From: Campylobacter massiliensis
GTDB taxonomy: Bacteria > Campylobacterota > Campylobacteria > Campylobacterales > Campylobacteraceae
Length of the DNA: 64,000 nt
Assembly (NCBI RefSeq): GCF_014253065.1
Contig: NZ_JACLZK010000001.1
Span: 1,116,001 to 1,180,000 of the forward strand
Reading direction: 5' to 3'
The notes under the pieces: model-generated
What the model was told of the DNA's origin: nothing
The model's database searches: none
The model's input: the letters and a program-made list of their open reading frames with translations, nothing else
Shown here: in pieces, positions 19,916-28,306 of the stretch
Layout: each line of letters begins with the position of its first letter
Numbering within the stretch: position 1 is the stretch's first letter
Program-made: the position numbers and the translations under genes

Positions 19916-20779
19916 ATGGAAAATATTAAAGCAAAAAAATGCTTCGGGCAAAATTTTTTACAAGACGAAGCGACGCTAAACAAAATCATCCAAGCGATTC
20001 CCAAAGATACGCAAAATATCGTTGAAATTGGGCCTGGCTTAGGTGATTTGACATTTAGAATTTTGCGGATTTGCGGCGTAACTAGCTATGAGATAGATAC
20101 CGAGCTTTTTGCGCTGCTGCAGAAAAAATTCGCAAACGAAATTCAAAACGGACGATTGAAACTTTTTTGCAAAGATGCGCTGGATCAGTGGAGCGAAGGC
20201 GGCCTAAACGACGAGCCGTATTTTTTAGCGGCAAACCTGCCCTACTACGTCGCTACGAAGATGATCCTAAATGCGATCGAAGACGAGAAATGTCGCGGCC
20301 TGGTCGTGATGATACAAAAGGAAGTCGCGCTCAAATTTAGCGCAAAAAGCGGCGATAGAGATTTTAGCTCTTTGGCGATTTTAGCCTCGCTTCAAGGCGG
20401 CTGCGAGCTGCTTTTTGACGTGGATGCGAGCTGCTTTAACCCGCCACCGAAGGTGACTTCCTCGGTTATAAAACTGCAAAAAAGTAAAAATTTAATAGGC
20501 GAAACGGGTATATTTGAGAGTAAATTTGAATACGAAAAATTTAAAACTTACCTCAAAATCGCCTTTAGCGCGCCTAGAAAAACGCTGATGAAAAATTTGA
20601 GTTCAAGCTATAATAAGCCTGAAGTCGAGCGAATTTTTAGCATGTTAAATTTGAGCGCAAACATCCGTCCGCACGAACTAAATGTCGATCTTTATCTAGA
20701 AGTATTTAAAAATTTAAAGGAAGATAATGAACGACAAGAACGAAGAAAAAGCGGTGGTCTCTCAGGGCAAGAGCAATAA
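19916..20779 (+). CDS. ksgA: 16S rRNA dimethyladenosine transferase
   Basis: 287 residues from the ATG of MENIKAKKCFGQNFLQD. Dimethylates two adjacent adenines near the 3' end of 16S rRNA. SAM motif VEIGPGLGDLTFRIL and catalytic NLPYYVATK are clear. An upstream in-frame start would lack a ribosome site, so I use 19916 (preceded by GCGGAG). The last 53 bp overlap the RNase J gene, leaving a short basic tail (RQERRKSGGLSGQEQ) not usual in KsgA. Confidence 0.94.
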   Translation: MENIKAKKCFGQNFLQDEATLNKIIQAIPKDTQNIVEIGPGLGDLTFRILRICGVTSYEIDTELFALLQKKFANEIQNGRLKLFCKDALDQWSEGGLNDEPYFLAANLPYYVATKMILNAIEDEKCRGLVVMIQKEVALKFSAKSGDRDFSSLAILASLQGGCELLFDVDASCFNPPPKVTSSVIKLQKSKNLIGETGIFESKFEYEKFKTYLKIAFSAPRKTLMKNLSSSYNKPEVERIFSMLNLSANIRPHELNVDLYLEVFKNLKEDNERQERRKSGGLSGQEQ

Positions 20780-22877
20780 AAAGCGCAGATTTCGCCCGAG
20801 AAATAAAAATAAACAAGAAAATTTAGATCAAAACGCGCAAAACGGCGAACAAAAAGCCAGTCAAAGCGTGATAGATAATTTCTTTTTAGAACCTTTTGAC
20901 GGCGGCGAACAGCATGCCCAAAACGGCGAACATACTAACGCTAACAAACAAAACGGCAAAAAAAATCGCAGTAAAAACAATAAACAAAACTCCCAAAACG
21001 GCGCGCAAGGCGAAAATAAAAACGCTAACAAGCAAGCCGCTAACGCCGAAAATCAAACAGTTGAAGCTAAGCCTAAAAAACAGAAAAAACCTAAGAAAAA
21101 TTTACCCGCCAAGCTAAGCGGAAACGAGCAGTGGCAGCAAGATATAGCTAGCGCGATGGAGGCGAACAAAGCCGTCCATGAACTACGCCTCGAGCCGATG
21201 AAATACCTAAACTCGACCGATCACAGGATCCGCGTCACGCCTCTTGGCGGACTGGGCGAGATCGGCGGAAATATGACGATATTTGAGACCGACACGAGCG
21301 CGATCATCGTGGATATCGGCATGAGCTTTCCTAGCGAGAGTATGCACGGCGTGGATATCCTGATCCCCGACTTTGACTACGTACGCAAGATAAAAGATAA
21401 GATAAAAGGCGTCATCATCACGCACGCACACGAGGATCACATCGGCGCGGTGCCCTACTTTTACAAAGAGTTTAAATTTCCTATTTACGCCACGCCGCTA
21501 CCGCTCGGTATGATAAATAATAAATTTGAAGAGCACGGGCTAAAACAGGAGCGTTCGCTTTTCCGTTCGGTCGAAAAGCGCAAGCCGTATTTGATAGGAG
21601 ACTTTGAGGTCGAGTGGATACATATCACCCACTCTATCATCGACGCTAGCGCGCTAGCCATCACGACAAAGGCGGGCACCATCATCCATACTGGCGATTT
21701 TAAGATCGACCACACGCCGATCGACGGCTACCCAACAGACCTTGGCAGGCTCGCATACTACGGTGAGCGCGGCGTACTGTGCCTCATGAGCGATAGCACG
21801 AACAGCTACAGAGAGGGCTTTACTAAAAGCGAAAGTAGCGTGGGTAAGACCTTTGACGCGATATTTTCCAAAGCCAAAGGCCGCGTGATAATGAGCACGT
21901 TTAGCTCCAACATCCACCGCGTCTATCAGGCGATCGACTGGGGACTAAAATACAACCGCAAGGTCTGCGTCATCGGCCGCAGCATGGAGCGCAACCTCTA
22001 TACGGCGATGGAGCTTGGCTATATCAAACTCGATAAGAAAATTTTTATCGACGCTAACGAAGTCGGCAAATTTAAAGATAACGAGGTGCTGATCGTCACC
22101 ACCGGCTCTCAGGGCGAGACGATGAGCGCGCTGTACCGCATGGCTACGGATGAGCACAAATACATCAAAATAAAGCCGACCGATCAGATCATCATCAGCT
22201 CAAAGGCTATTCCTGGTAACGAAAGCAGCGTTTCTACAGTGCTAAATTTTCTCATCAAATCAGGCGCTAGCGTCGCGTATCAGGACTTTAGCGAGATACA
22301 CGTGAGCGGTCACGCCGCACAGGAGGAGCAAAAACTGATGCTGCGCCTAATAAAGCCTAAATTTTTCCTCCCGGTCCACGGCGAGTACAACCATATCGCA
22401 AAGCATAAAGAAACGGCCGTATCCTGCGGCGTGGACGAGCGAAACATCTATCTGATGAGCGACGGCGATCAGATGGAAATTTGCCAAAAATACATGAAGC
22501 GCGCCAAGACGGTAAAAACGGGCAAGGTATTTATCGATAACCAAATCAACAAGCAAATTTCAGACGACGTCGTGATCGATAGGCAAAATTTGGCCGAAGC
22601 GGGCGTCGTGATGATCATCGCGCAAATTTCCCGCCACGGCGCTAAGCTCATCAATAAGCCTCGCGTCATCAGCTACGGGCTCGTGGGCGATAAGCAAGAC
22701 GGCGAGTTTAGAAAAGAGATGGAGGGCGTGCTGGAGCAGTATCTAAGCAACGTCAAAGAGGAGCTTCTAAAAGACGGCAGGATGCTCGAAGGCCAGGTGC
22801 GCCAGGTTATCCGAAAACACATCTTTAGAAAAGTCAAAAAGTACCCGACCATCGTGCCGATCATATATCTGATGTAA
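20727..22877 (+). CDS. rnj: Ribonuclease J
   Basis: 716 residues. Metallo-beta-lactamase/beta-CASP RNase with 5'-3' exo and endonuclease activity, central to mRNA decay in Campylobacterota, which lack RNase E. Catalytic THAHEDHIGA is about residue 233, and beta-CASP VSGHAAQEEQK follows. Residues 1-165 form a low-complexity Asn/Gln/Lys-rich extension (repeated QNGE, NKQN), comparable to the N-terminal extension known in H. pylori RNase J. The start overlaps ksgA by 53 bp. Confidence 0.94.
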   Translation: MNDKNEEKAVVSQGKSNKKRRFRPRNKNKQENLDQNAQNGEQKASQSVIDNFFLEPFDGGEQHAQNGEHTNANKQNGKKNRSKNNKQNSQNGAQGENKNANKQAANAENQTVEAKPKKQKKPKKNLPAKLSGNEQWQQDIASAMEANKAVHELRLEPMKYLNSTDHRIRVTPLGGLGEIGGNMTIFETDTSAIIVDIGMSFPSESMHGVDILIPDFDYVRKIKDKIKGVIITHAHEDHIGAVPYFYKEFKFPIYATPLPLGMINNKFEEHGLKQERSLFRSVEKRKPYLIGDFEVEWIHITHSIIDASALAITTKAGTIIHTGDFKIDHTPIDGYPTDLGRLAYYGERGVLCLMSDSTNSYREGFTKSESSVGKTFDAIFSKAKGRVIMSTFSSNIHRVYQAIDWGLKYNRKVCVIGRSMERNLYTAMELGYIKLDKKIFIDANEVGKFKDNEVLIVTTGSQGETMSALYRMATDEHKYIKIKPTDQIIISSKAIPGNESSVSTVLNFLIKSGASVAYQDFSEIHVSGHAAQEEQKLMLRLIKPKFFLPVHGEYNHIAKHKETAVSCGVDERNIYLMSDGDQMEICQKYMKRAKTVKTGKVFIDNQINKQISDDVVIDRQNLAEAGVVMIIAQISRHGAKLINKPRVISYGLVGDKQDGEFRKEMEGVLEQYLSNVKEELLKDGRMLEGQVRQVIRKHIFRKVKKYPTIVPIIYLM

Positions 22878-22886
22878 GGGCGCAAA

Positions 22887-23846
22887 ATGAGCGAGATGAT
22901 AAAAATAGCCGCTAACGTGCTAAAGACAGAGGCTAACGAGCTAACGAGAAATGCCGAGATTTTAGACGGCGAATTTGAAAAAGCGGTTGAGGTTTTATAC
23001 AAAACCAAAGGCAAAGTCGTGGTCACGGGCGTGGGCAAGAGCGGACACGTCGGCGCCAAGATCGCCGCGACGCTTGCTAGCACTGGTACGCCTAGCTTTT
23101 TTATGCATCCGACCGAGGCGATGCACGGCGATCTAGGTATGATCGGCAAGGATGATACGCTACTAGCTATTAGCTTTAGCGGCGAGAGCGAGGAGCTAAC
23201 CAAAATCCTGCCTCACGTGCAGCGTTTTGGCGTGCCGATAGTTGCGATGGCGAGGGATAAATTTAGCACGCTTGGTAAATTTAGCGACGCCTTTGTGAAG
23301 CTTGACGTTAGCAAAGAGGCCTGCCCGCTAGATGCCGCGCCGACTAGCTCGACGACACTAACGTTAGCTTTGGGTGACGCGTTAGCCGTTTGTCTGATGG
23401 AAAAGCGGGGCTTTAAAAAAGAGGATTTTGCAAATTTTCATCCAGGCGGAAGTCTCGGCAAGAGACTATTTCTAAAGGTAAAAGACGTAATGAGAAGCGA
23501 AAATTTACCGATAGTACGCTGGAATGCGAGCTTAAAGCAGGCGATCGACACGATGACGCACGGCAAACTCGGTACAGTTTTGATCGTCGATAAAGACGAC
23601 GTTTTGGATGCGATTTTAAGCGACGGAGACCTTAGGCGCGCGCTGATGAGAGAGGACTTTGATCTAAACGATGCTGCTATCAAATACGCGACGCTAAAGC
23701 CAAAAGAGCTAAACGATAAAGAGATGTTAGCAATCGATGCGTTAGCGCTCATCGAGCGGTACAAGATCCAGCTCCTAGCCGTCGTAGAAAACGGCGTTCC
23801 GGTCGGTGTTTTACATATACACGACCTTGCAAATTTAGGACTATAA
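22887..23846 (+). CDS. kdsD: D-arabinose-5-phosphate isomerase (KdsD/KpsF type)
   Basis: 319 residues: an N-terminal SIS sugar-isomerase domain (GVGKSGHVGAKIAATLASTG; HPTEAMHGDLGM) and two C-terminal CBS domains (VLIVDKDDVLDAILSDGDLR). It converts ribulose-5-phosphate to arabinose-5-phosphate, the first step to the KDO of lipo-oligosaccharide. It starts 9 bp after the RNase J stop and is followed by an RsuA-family gene 1 bp on, so it belongs to the ksgA-rnj operon. Confidence 0.92.
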   Translation: MSEMIKIAANVLKTEANELTRNAEILDGEFEKAVEVLYKTKGKVVVTGVGKSGHVGAKIAATLASTGTPSFFMHPTEAMHGDLGMIGKDDTLLAISFSGESEELTKILPHVQRFGVPIVAMARDKFSTLGKFSDAFVKLDVSKEACPLDAAPTSSTTLTLALGDALAVCLMEKRGFKKEDFANFHPGGSLGKRLFLKVKDVMRSENLPIVRWNASLKQAIDTMTHGKLGTVLIVDKDDVLDAILSDGDLRRALMREDFDLNDAAIKYATLKPKELNDKEMLAIDALALIERYKIQLLAVVENGVPVGVLHIHDLANLGL

Positions 23847-23847
23847 A

Positions 23848-24621
23848 ATGCAAAAAAGCAGACTAAACAAATTTATATCGCATAACACGAGTTATTCGCG
23901 TAGAGAGGCTGACGAGCTAATAAAGCAGGGCAAAGTTAGCGTAAACGGCCGCGTCGTTAGCGAGCTGGCTACTAGCGTTAGCGAAGAGGATAAAGTAAAG
24001 ATAAACAGCCGCATAGTAAGGCTAAAAAAAGAATTTACCGTGATCGTTTATCACAAACAAAAGGGCGAACTCGTTAGTAAAAAGGACGACCGCGGACGCA
24101 AAACGATCTATGATAGTTTGGATCGTCAGTTTGCAAAATTTGTTAGTATCGGGCGGCTTGACTACGCTAGCGAGGGGCTACTTTTGCTAACGGACGCTCC
24201 AGCAATCGCTACTGCGCTGATGAACAGCGACGTAGAGCGCGAATACTATCTAAAAGTAAAGGGCGAGATAACGCCTGAGGTGGTAACGGCGATGAACGAG
24301 GGTTTTTTTGCTGCGGACGCCACCAAGGGCGCGCATGCTAAAACTGCGATAAAATCGATGGAATTTAAGCCGTTTTTGGACTATAAAATTTTTGGCTCGA
24401 GCGGCGGCTTTACGAAGCTAAAAGTCGTGATAAACGAGGGACAAAACCGTGAGCTACGCCGCTTTTTTGGCTATTTCGACCTTGAGGTGATGGATCTAAA
24501 ACGCGTTAGTTTCGGTCGCGTAGATCTTGGCATGCTAAAGCCCGGTAAATGGCGATATTTTGAAAGTGGCGAATACGAAGCGCTGAGGGATTTTTTGAAG
24601 GTTAATAACGTTAGATACTAG
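23848..24621 (+). CDS. rluB: RsuA/RluB-family pseudouridine synthase
   Basis: 257 residues. The N-terminal S4 domain (RLNKFISHNTSYSRREADELIKQGKVSVNG) is followed by the catalytic domain with GRLDYASEGLLLLTDAP, whose aspartate is catalytic, and GQNRELRRFFGYF. This family modifies 23S rRNA (RluB) or 16S rRNA (RsuA); I prefer RluB by overall layout but this is not certain. Last gene of the ksgA operon, followed by a long non-coding region. Confidence 0.87.
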   Translation: MQKSRLNKFISHNTSYSRREADELIKQGKVSVNGRVVSELATSVSEEDKVKINSRIVRLKKEFTVIVYHKQKGELVSKKDDRGRKTIYDSLDRQFAKFVSIGRLDYASEGLLLLTDAPAIATALMNSDVEREYYLKVKGEITPEVVTAMNEGFFAADATKGAHAKTAIKSMEFKPFLDYKIFGSSGGFTKLKVVINEGQNRELRRFFGYFDLEVMDLKRVSFGRVDLGMLKPGKWRYFESGEYEALRDFLKVNNVRY

Positions 24622-25039
24622 CCCCTATATTCAAAATATTCTAGCAGCTTAATTGTCTAAATAAAGGCAAGCTGCTTATGAATTTATAAAATCATACTAA
24701 AAAGGCTCAACAGAGCTCAATACAAACATGGAGAGGGGATAAGTAGGTTCTGTTGATCCAATACTTTTTAGTAGAGTCGATTACTGTTAGTGTGGTTGCC
24801 CTATCTCGAGACAGTAAAGCCGAGCATAATACAAAGATAATTTGTTCTATTTTATATTTTTGTTAATACTGTTCTATTCTATTTTGTGGAGTAGTAATAG
24901 TTATCGGTGTTGGTATAATATTGCCTACTAGTTATTTTGACTTGCCTTATATTTTGCTTTAAGGGACGAATAAAAGCGTCTATATTTATACAACATGCTT
25001 CAAAATTTGATTAAAAAGTCGAAAAATACAATAAAAACT
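24622..25039. ncRNA. Long non-coding gap with a structured-RNA candidate
   Basis: No convincing ORF. Between 24643 and 24817 there are three successive perfect inverted repeats: AGCAGCTT/AAGCTGCT (24643-24650, 24669-24676), TACTAAAAAG/CTTTTTAGTA (24695-24704, 24764-24773) with an inner CAACAG/CTGTTG pair (24708-24713, 24750-24755), and TTACTGT/ACAGTAA (24781-24787, 24811-24817). That is more pairing than expected by chance in AT-rich DNA. I do not match it to a known RNA family. A minus-strand TATTAT near 24830 could be its promoter. The rest, to 25039, shows nothing. Confidence 0.4.
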
Positions 25040-25093
25040 TAAATAAAAAATACTTAAAATTTACAATAGTTATAACTACTATAAATTTTAAGT
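25040..25093 (-). terminator. Rho-independent terminator of the AGCS symporter gene
   Basis: A perfect 12-bp inverted repeat, ACTTAAAATTTA (25052-25063) with TAAATTTTAAGT (25082-25093), lies 20 bp after the minus-strand symporter stop. On the minus strand the second arm is followed by ATTTTTTATTT. The stem is AT-rich, as is common in Campylobacter. Confidence 0.7.
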
Positions 25094-25112
25094 TCTCGGA
25101 GTGAAATTTATC

Positions 25113-26507
25113 CTAAATGTAATTTTTTGGATCGTATTCTTTGCCTTTGTCGTGATCCTTTAAAAGCTTAACCACGACGGGACTAAGCGCGATGATGGCG
25201 ATCAGGTTTGGAAGCACCATGAGGCCGTTAAACATATCGGCTAGCTCCCAGACGAAATTTATCTTTAGCAAGCTGCCAGCAAAGACGAATCCGACGACAA
25301 ATATCTGCAAAATTCGCACGAATTTGGCTCCAAAAAGGTAACGCACGTTGATCTCTGCGAAATAGTACCAGCCCAAAATCGTCGTAAACGCAAAGAAAAA
25401 CAAGCAAATCGCCACGAATCCATAGCCGCCAGCGTGCCCCAAAACATGCGTCGAAAAGGCCTCTTGTACGAGCGAGATGCCAGTTAGCACGGCTTTGCCG
25501 TTTTCAAAATGTATCACGTCGGCGCTAAGCACGACGAAAACGGTGATATTTAGGACGATAAATGTATCGACGAACACGCTCATGATGCCGAGCACCGCCT
25601 GATCTACCGGGTGTTTGACGTTAGCCGCGGCGTGCGCGTGAGGGGTTGAGCCCATGCCCGCTTCGTTTGAAAACAGTCCGCGCGCGATACCGTATCTCAT
25701 CGCCGTAGCTATCGTGGCTCCGGTCGCGCCGCCCCAAGCTGCGGACGGATTAAACGCGGCTTCAAATATAAGCGCTATGACGCCGGGAATTTTATCAAGA
25801 TTAAAGCAAATGATCACAAGTCCGACCGCGACGTAGAGGATCGCCATGATAGGCACAATCTTTTCGGCGACTCTGGCAATGGCTTTGACGCCGCCGATAA
25901 AGATCATAGCGCAAATCGCCGCCAAAAATAGTCCGCTCGCCCACTGCGGTATGCCAAACGCGCCCTTAAAGCCGTCCGAGATCGAGTTGGCTTGAACCAT
26001 GTTTCCCATAAATCCGAGCGCCAAAATGATCGCCAGCGCAAAAAAAGCCGCCAAAACTTTGGCGTAGCGGCTCTTTAGCCCGCGACTGATATAAAACGCC
26101 GGCCCGCCGATCATATGGCCGCTGTCGTCTTTGGTGCGGTAAATTTGCGCGAGGCAGATCTCCGCAAAATTCGTCGCCATACCCAAAAACGCCGCGCACC
26201 ACATCCAAAATATCGCGCCCGGTCCGCCCATGATGAGCGCGGTTGTGGCACCCACGAGGTTGCCCGTGCCCACCTGCGCCGCAACAGCCGTAGCGACTGC
26301 CTGAAACGAACTCATGCCCGATTTTCCCGCCGCTTCGCCGTGCAGGGAGAAGTTACCGAAAAGCCTATTAAGTCCCATTTTAAACTTAAAAATCTGCACG
26401 AAACGAAGCCTAATCGTAAAGTAAAGCCCCGTACCGCAAAGTAGCGCGATGAGGAAATACGGCCCCCAAAGGAATGAATTTATAGAGCTTACGAGGTCGG
26501 TGAGCAT
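25113..26507 (-). CDS. Sodium:alanine/glycine symporter (AGCS family)
   Basis: 464 residues with about 10-11 hydrophobic helices. Family landmarks are LVSSINSFLWGPYFLIALLC at the N-terminus, AAQVGTGNLVGATTALIMGG (about residue 94) and RGLFSNEAGMGSTPHAHAA (about residue 275), both hallmarks of AlsT/DagA-type transporters. It takes up alanine or glycine with Na+. Single gene with its own terminator; no regulator alongside. Confidence 0.93.
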   Translation of the reverse strand: MLTDLVSSINSFLWGPYFLIALLCGTGLYFTIRLRFVQIFKFKMGLNRLFGNFSLHGEAAGKSGMSSFQAVATAVAAQVGTGNLVGATTALIMGGPGAIFWMWCAAFLGMATNFAEICLAQIYRTKDDSGHMIGGPAFYISRGLKSRYAKVLAAFFALAIILALGFMGNMVQANSISDGFKGAFGIPQWASGLFLAAICAMIFIGGVKAIARVAEKIVPIMAILYVAVGLVIICFNLDKIPGVIALIFEAAFNPSAAWGGATGATIATAMRYGIARGLFSNEAGMGSTPHAHAAANVKHPVDQAVLGIMSVFVDTFIVLNITVFVVLSADVIHFENGKAVLTGISLVQEAFSTHVLGHAGGYGFVAICLFFFAFTTILGWYYFAEINVRYLFGAKFVRILQIFVVGFVFAGSLLKINFVWELADMFNGLMVLPNLIAIIALSPVVVKLLKDHDKGKEYDPKNYI

Positions 26508-26895
26508 GGATTTGCCTTTATTTTTTAAAATTTTTCAAGTATATTTAAAAAAATATAAAACTAAAATAAATAATAAAAATTTTTTAGCCTATTTTAAAAA
26601 TATAGGTAAAATTTGAGTTAAATTTGACAAGGCAGACGATTTTTAAAGGATTTCTTGATTTAGGCAGCGGGTTTTATTTTGGCTGAACCTTCTCGTTGCT
26701 TTACAAATTTGACGGCAGTTTTACGAGGTTTTGCCGAGAAATTTAACAAGTCTGTAAAACCCAAAAACTAAAAACGCAGCAAATTTGACCCCGCCGCTTT
26801 TTATAAAATTTGACGAAACGACATGGCAAATTTGATCGGCATAAATTTAATGTAAGCCATTTAAATTTTGCCGCCAGCTACAAGCCTTACAAATT
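26508..26895. other. Non-coding gap of 388 bp
   Basis: AT-rich sequence after the symporter start, followed by many AAATTTG/CAAATTT words (around 26600-26890). It should hold the symporter promoter, which reads leftward. No ORF, RNA or repeat other than the octamer-like words was recognised. Confidence 0.5.
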
Positions 26896-28080
26896 TTAGA
26901 CTTTGGATTTTATCTTAACCAGCCACTCGTCCAGCGTTTTTTCAAAGCCGATGCCGTTGCTCTCGTAAAATTTAAGCGGCTTTTCGAGGTATTTTTGCTC
27001 TACCCAGCCGCCGAAGCTATGCGGATACAGATAGTCCTTGGCCTCAGGAGCGGTGTTTATGAGATAGGGCGGGATCTTTAGCGGCGGCTCGTTTTTGACG
27101 TAGGCTAACGCTGCATTTATGGCCTTGTAGCTGGAGTTTGACTTTGGCGAGTGAGCCAGATACATCGCGCACTGAGCGAGGATTATACGCGCTTCTGGGA
27201 AGCCGATCTTGCTAACGGCAGCAAGTGCGTTAGCGGCTAAATTTAACGCGTTAGGGTTGGCGTTACCGATGTCCTCGCTGGCAAATATCGCCATCCTTCG
27301 CGCGATAAAATCAGCACTCTCGCCAGCGTCGATAAGCCGTGCCAGATAGTACATAACGGCGTTTTCATCGCTACCGCGCAAGCTTTTTATAAATGCGCTT
27401 GCTAGCCCGTAATGCACGTCGTCCTCGCTAACGCCTTCGCTAACTGCGTTAGCTCGCAGCGTTTTTAAATTCTCTAACGTTATTTCTTCGCCCAGACTCA
27501 CGGCAAACTCGAGCAAATTTAGCAGCCCGCGTGCATCTCCTCCGCTACTTTTTACGAGATAGGCTCTGGCATCGTCTGAGATATCAAATTTAACCTCGCC
27601 CCTCACGCGCTCAAGCAGCTTTTCAAAATCCTCGCTCGCAAGCGGCTTAAACTCAAAGAGCATCGAGCGGCTGCGGATGCCAGAGCTTAACGTGAAATAT
27701 GGATTTTCGGTGCTAGCTCCAATGATGGCGGCGCGGTAGTTTTCCATCGGTATCAGCAGGGCTTCTTGCTGCGTTTTGCTTAGGCGGTGGATCTCGTCGA
27801 TGAAAAATAGCGGCTTAGAAAGCGCATTTTCGTGGTTTTTTAGGATTTTGCGAAACTCCTCGATCTTGAGATTTCCGCCGTCAAATTCATAAAAATCATA
27901 CTCCATCGACCGCGCGATGACGCGAGCAAAGCTCGTCTTGCCACAGCCTGCGGGTCCGTAAAATATACTGTGCGGGATTTTTTTATTTTCGATAAATTTT
28001 TTAAAAACGCCCACCAGCTCGCGCTGTCCGCAGATCTCGTCTAAACTCGTCGGACGAAATTTCAAGGCGAAATTTTGCAA
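26896..28080 (-). CDS. rarA: Replication-associated recombination protein A (AAA+ ATPase)
   Basis: 394 residues. Clamp-loader-like AAA+ ATPase acting at stalled forks. Begins LKFRPTSLDEICGQ as the family does; Walker A GPAGCGKTSFARVIA, Walker B LFFIDEIHRLSKTQQ, and the C-terminal tetramerisation segment IFASEDIGNANPNAL are present. Starts at TTG with an AAGGAG ribosome site. The C-terminus is slightly shorter than E. coli RarA. Alone on its transcript. Confidence 0.93.
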   Translation of the reverse strand: MQNFALKFRPTSLDEICGQRELVGVFKKFIENKKIPHSIFYGPAGCGKTSFARVIARSMEYDFYEFDGGNLKIEEFRKILKNHENALSKPLFFIDEIHRLSKTQQEALLIPMENYRAAIIGASTENPYFTLSSGIRSRSMLFEFKPLASEDFEKLLERVRGEVKFDISDDARAYLVKSSGGDARGLLNLLEFAVSLGEEITLENLKTLRANAVSEGVSEDDVHYGLASAFIKSLRGSDENAVMYYLARLIDAGESADFIARRMAIFASEDIGNANPNALNLAANALAAVSKIGFPEARIILAQCAMYLAHSPKSNSSYKAINAALAYVKNEPPLKIPPYLINTAPEAKDYLYPHSFGGWVEQKYLEKPLKFYESNGIGFEKTLDEWLVKIKSKV

Positions 28081-28306
28081 ATTTGCTCCTTTTAAATTTT
28101 AAGACATTATAGTCAAATTTAAATTAAGAAGCGGATTTTCGGAGCGAACGGGTTAAATTTGGGCGGGCAAGAAAAGGTAAATTTGACGTTAGCGCCCTGC
28201 CCTCGCAAACTCAAATTTAGACAAAAACGAGCCGTCAAAAACGGTAAATTTAACGGCGAAAGCGAGCCGAATTTAAACCAAATTTAGCTCGCTCGCCGCG
28301 TCAAAT

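Noticed and set aside
22673-23203. Minus ORF across RNase J end and kdsD
   Set aside because: Spans two well-supported genes on the other strand, and has no motif.
24622-25112. tmRNA or CRISPR-associated tracrRNA in the long gap
   Set aside because: No tag-peptide coding stretch, no CCA-like end and no repeat similarity were seen.
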